The notes beneath the pieces were generated by a model that was given only the letters and a program-made list of their open reading frames with translations, was not told where the DNA came from and did not search any database. Made by a program: the position numbers and the translations under genes. Below are positions 6,065 through 6,407 of a stretch of DNA of 6,407 nt, one piece after another. Each line of letters begins with the position of its first letter. Position 1 is the first letter of the stretch. Origin of the DNA: Terriglobia bacterium (GTDB lineage Bacteria; Acidobacteriota; Terriglobia; UBA7540); contig JASHSC010000450.1 in assembly GCA_030036915.1 (NCBI GenBank), positions 1 through 6,407 of the forward strand, given 5' to 3'.

Positions 6065-6407
6065 ATGCCAACAACCACTGCAACGCCGCCACCACAACTT
6101 GACGATTTGATGACGCTCGTGCCGAAGAAGATGGTGCGGGCGCGCCCCTTGTTCGATCCCCACCTCATGTGGCGCGCCACTCGGGAGTCGTTCGTCAAGC
6201 TCAATCCCGTCACGCTCTTCAAGAATCCCGTGATCTTCGTCGTGGAAGTGGGCGCGGCGCTGACTTCGGTCTTCATGGTTCGCGACCTTTTCATGGGACG
6301 GCCGGATATCGGCTTCTCGCTGCAAATTTCCCTTTGGTTGTGGTTCACGGTCCTGTTCGCCAACTTTGCCGAGGCCATGGCGGAAGCGCGCGGCAAGGCC
6401 CAGGCGG
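6065..6407 (+). CDS. kdpB: KdpB, catalytic subunit of the Kdp P-type ATPase (N-terminal 114 residues, cut by window edge)
   Basis: KdpB hydrolyses ATP through a phospho-aspartate intermediate to drive K+ uptake with KdpA. Only the N-terminal portion is present: KLNPVTLFKNPVIFVVEVG (about 45-63, first helix) and LWLWFTVLFANFAEAMAEAR (90-109, second helix), both strongly KdpB-like. The A domain, DKTGT phosphorylation site and regulatory serine lie beyond the edge. Counting to the shared LFxP motif (LFDP at 29-32, LFEP at 8-11 in E. coli), the N-terminus is about 21 residues longer and has a Thr/Pro-rich beginning (TTTATPPPQ). The ATG at 6065 lies 3 nt after the kdpA stop and is preceded by GGTGGGGG at 6049-6056. 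Met16 (6110) and Met23 are in-frame alternatives that would give a more standard length. Confidence 0.95.
   Translation, partial: MPTTTATPPPQLDDLMTLVPKKMVRARPLFDPHLMWRATRESFVKLNPVTLFKNPVIFVVEVGAALTSVFMVRDLFMGRPDIGFSLQISLWLWFTVLFANFAEAMAEARGKAQA

Overview
The window looks like a chromosomal segment from a GC-rich, Gram-negative soil-type bacterium. The best guess is Acidobacteriota (Solibacter/Terriglobia-like). This rests on the outer-membrane receptor tail at the left edge, a Tat-exported fucosidase-like glycoside hydrolase, and a shortened KdpD-type kinase encoded ahead of the kdp structural genes. The assignment is inferred from protein style; no taxonomic marker gene is present. All recognised genes lie on the + strand.

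Layout. Positions 1-112 are the last 36 codons of a TonB-dependent receptor-like outer-membrane protein. A short gap (113-224) holds a strong GC-rich hairpin. Next is a Tat-signal GH29 (alpha-L-fucosidase family) protein (225-1634) that lacks two of the usual active-site histidines. From about 1690 to the right edge, everything belongs to a Kdp high-affinity potassium uptake locus. It contains a KdpD-like sensor kinase without the N-terminal KdpD/USP domains (1727-3190) and the KdpE response regulator (3187-3882), joined by a GTGA stop/start overlap. A 171-bp non-coding control region (3883-4053) follows. Then come two 27-codon membrane-peptide genes (4054-4137, unnamed; 4150-4233, kdpF), kdpA (4244-6061) and the start of kdpB (6065 to the edge).

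How the genes work together. KdpF, KdpA, KdpB and KdpC (the last beyond the window) form the P-type K+ pump. KdpD and KdpE are its two-component switch. In this locus the regulators precede the pump genes, and the only sizeable non-coding gap lies between kdpE and the small ORFs. That gap carries an 11-bp-phased TTTATG direct repeat followed by a GC-rich stretch, which resembles a KdpE operator, with a plausible sigma-70 type promoter just downstream.

Most notable points: an extra 27-residue single-pass membrane peptide with a strong ribosome binding site immediately upstream of kdpF; the domain-reduced KdpD; the candidate KdpE operator; and the altered active site of the GH29 protein. I found no mobile element, CRISPR array, tRNA or rRNA, and no wholly unknown multi-gene system.
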